Notes under the pieces: model-generated | What the model was told of the DNA's origin: nothing | Databases searched by the model: none | What the model saw: the letters and a program-made list of their open reading frames with translations, nothing else | Translations under genes and position numbers: made by a program | Shown: positions 19,531-20,404 of the stretch, one piece after another | Layout of the letters: every line of letters begins with the position of its first letter | How positions within the stretch are numbered: position 1 is the first letter of the stretch | NCBI GenBank assembly: GCA_036897095.1 | Contig: JAYMSP010003272.1 | Span: forward strand, 1 to 20,404 | Source of the DNA: Plantago elongata | Lineage: Eukaryota > Streptophyta > Magnoliopsida > Lamiales > Plantaginaceae | DNA: 20,404 nucleotides | Direction of reading: 5' to 3'

Positions 19531-20383
19531 TCTTTCTTTAAATTTGTTGACTTTTTTATAATTATAGTTTGACAATGATTTAAAATAAATTTTTTTTTAA
19601 TTTTAATTATAATTAAATTTAATTTATAATGTGACAAAGGTTAAAAACAACAAAGTACATAAAGAAACCTCGATTCGAGAGTGATGAAGTAGGTTAATAA
19701 ATTAAGAAAAAATTAAATAAGGTGTATCCGTTTACTCATGTGTATGGATCAACTCGATTAGATCCATTAGCTAAAGGATTGGATAATGGATACAACATTT
19801 TCCTACTGTAAGGAAATGATCGGATATGACACTTGTCTCATGTGGAGTTATTTGAGTTTTATTTAATCGTATATTCACTTCTAATTAGGAATGATACGTT
19901 GCCATTCGCATAATTTGATAACTAATATGCACGAATTTAACGTGCAATGTGCATTTAGAATATTCGAACTTGTGACATTGTTATCGTTCAGATAATTTTC
20001 ACGAGTAATATTTTGTAAAATATTTTCTTTTATAAATTTGACAGGTCGTGGATCTATCTAGATCTAAACGGGTTGATTTACAATCTGATCCGCCCATAAT
20101 AGATCGGATAATGGATAGCCATTCCTGATAGAGTTAAAAAGTAATTCTCCAAAACGGAAATGGAGCCAAAGAGCGATTGAAGAGAGGTGGATCTGCAAAG
20201 GAAAGCTACTGTGGGGTGACAAAAGTGTGCGAAATTTGGCCCGATTTTGCAGCAAAAATGGTGCGCAGAAAATTTATGGACAAAACAAATACTAATGGCC
20301 AAATGGGTTTATGTGTTGAGACTTGTTTTATTTGATAATAATGTGTATTATAAAACTTATAATTAATATATATCGAGCCGCTC
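19531..20383. other. Non-coding stretch; no recognised gene
   Basis: The DNA is mostly AT-rich, with a GC-richer patch at 20064-20290. A GGATAATGGATA word occurs near 19789 and again near 20107. Overlapping short minus-strand frames at 20064-20302 resemble nothing I know. This could be promoter or leader DNA of a gene beyond the window, or a worn repeat. Confidence 0.5.
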
Positions 20384-20404
20384 GTGTGTGTGTGTGCGTG
20401 TGTG
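20384..20404. repeat. (GT)n microsatellite at window edge
   Basis: A GT run with one GC interruption ends the window and may continue beyond it. Confidence 0.9.

Noticed and set aside
20064-20302. Minus-strand open frames of 63-74 codons near the right edge
   Set aside because: No recognisable motif; two overlapping frames with equal claim suggest chance.

Overview
This is an AT-rich stretch of plant nuclear DNA, most likely from a eudicot. It contains a plant L1-type LINE, a Ty1/copia element of the plant UBN2/gag type, a plant Helitron Rep-helicase with canonical GT-AG introns, several MITE-like elements, and F-box-like genes that resemble the plant At2g35280 type. I found no intact long coding sequence. 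Most of the window is layered, decayed mobile DNA.

Layout. 1-2400 (minus): the 5' part of a LINE, with ORF1 (DUF4283 plus CCHC zinc knuckle) and the start of ORF2 (endonuclease). The two frames meet through a 4-base ATGA overlap, and the element runs off the left edge. 2400-3740: no gene seen. 3745-4250: an (AAT)n tract, a 35-bp minisatellite and a 95-bp direct repeat. 4272-4821: a candidate solo LTR with a 5-bp target duplication. 4822-6870 (minus): a truncated copia element (integrase, protease and gag pieces, then primer site and LTR). 7000-10620 (plus): two tandem F-box-like genes or pseudogenes, A and B, each behind a shared upstream block and a TATA box. 11057-12750: one end of a long-TIR element and two MITE candidates. 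13391-13695: candidate short non-autonomous Helitron. Its 3' end is convincing (GC hairpin, then CTAA, then T); its 5' end is less so. 13738-14454: a third F-box-like fragment, C. 14525-17130 (plus): Helitron Rep (HUH and two-tyrosine motifs) and PIF1-type helicase, truncated. 17197-18357: a TIR element of the same family as the 11057 fragment, with a GC-richer interior. 18684-19530: a tRNA-like, SINE-like sequence on the minus strand, split by a hAT-like MITE. The right edge is a (GT)n microsatellite.

How the parts relate. The F-box-like paralogs are the only host-type genes. A and B look like a local duplication that included upstream DNA. C sits between a Helitron 3' end and a second Helitron's coding region, so capture by a Helitron is possible but not shown. 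I see no evidence of a new multi-gene system. The points most worth a second look are the shared F-box C-terminal motif, the Helitron end beside fragment C, the nested hAT-in-SINE insertion and the two-locus TIR family.
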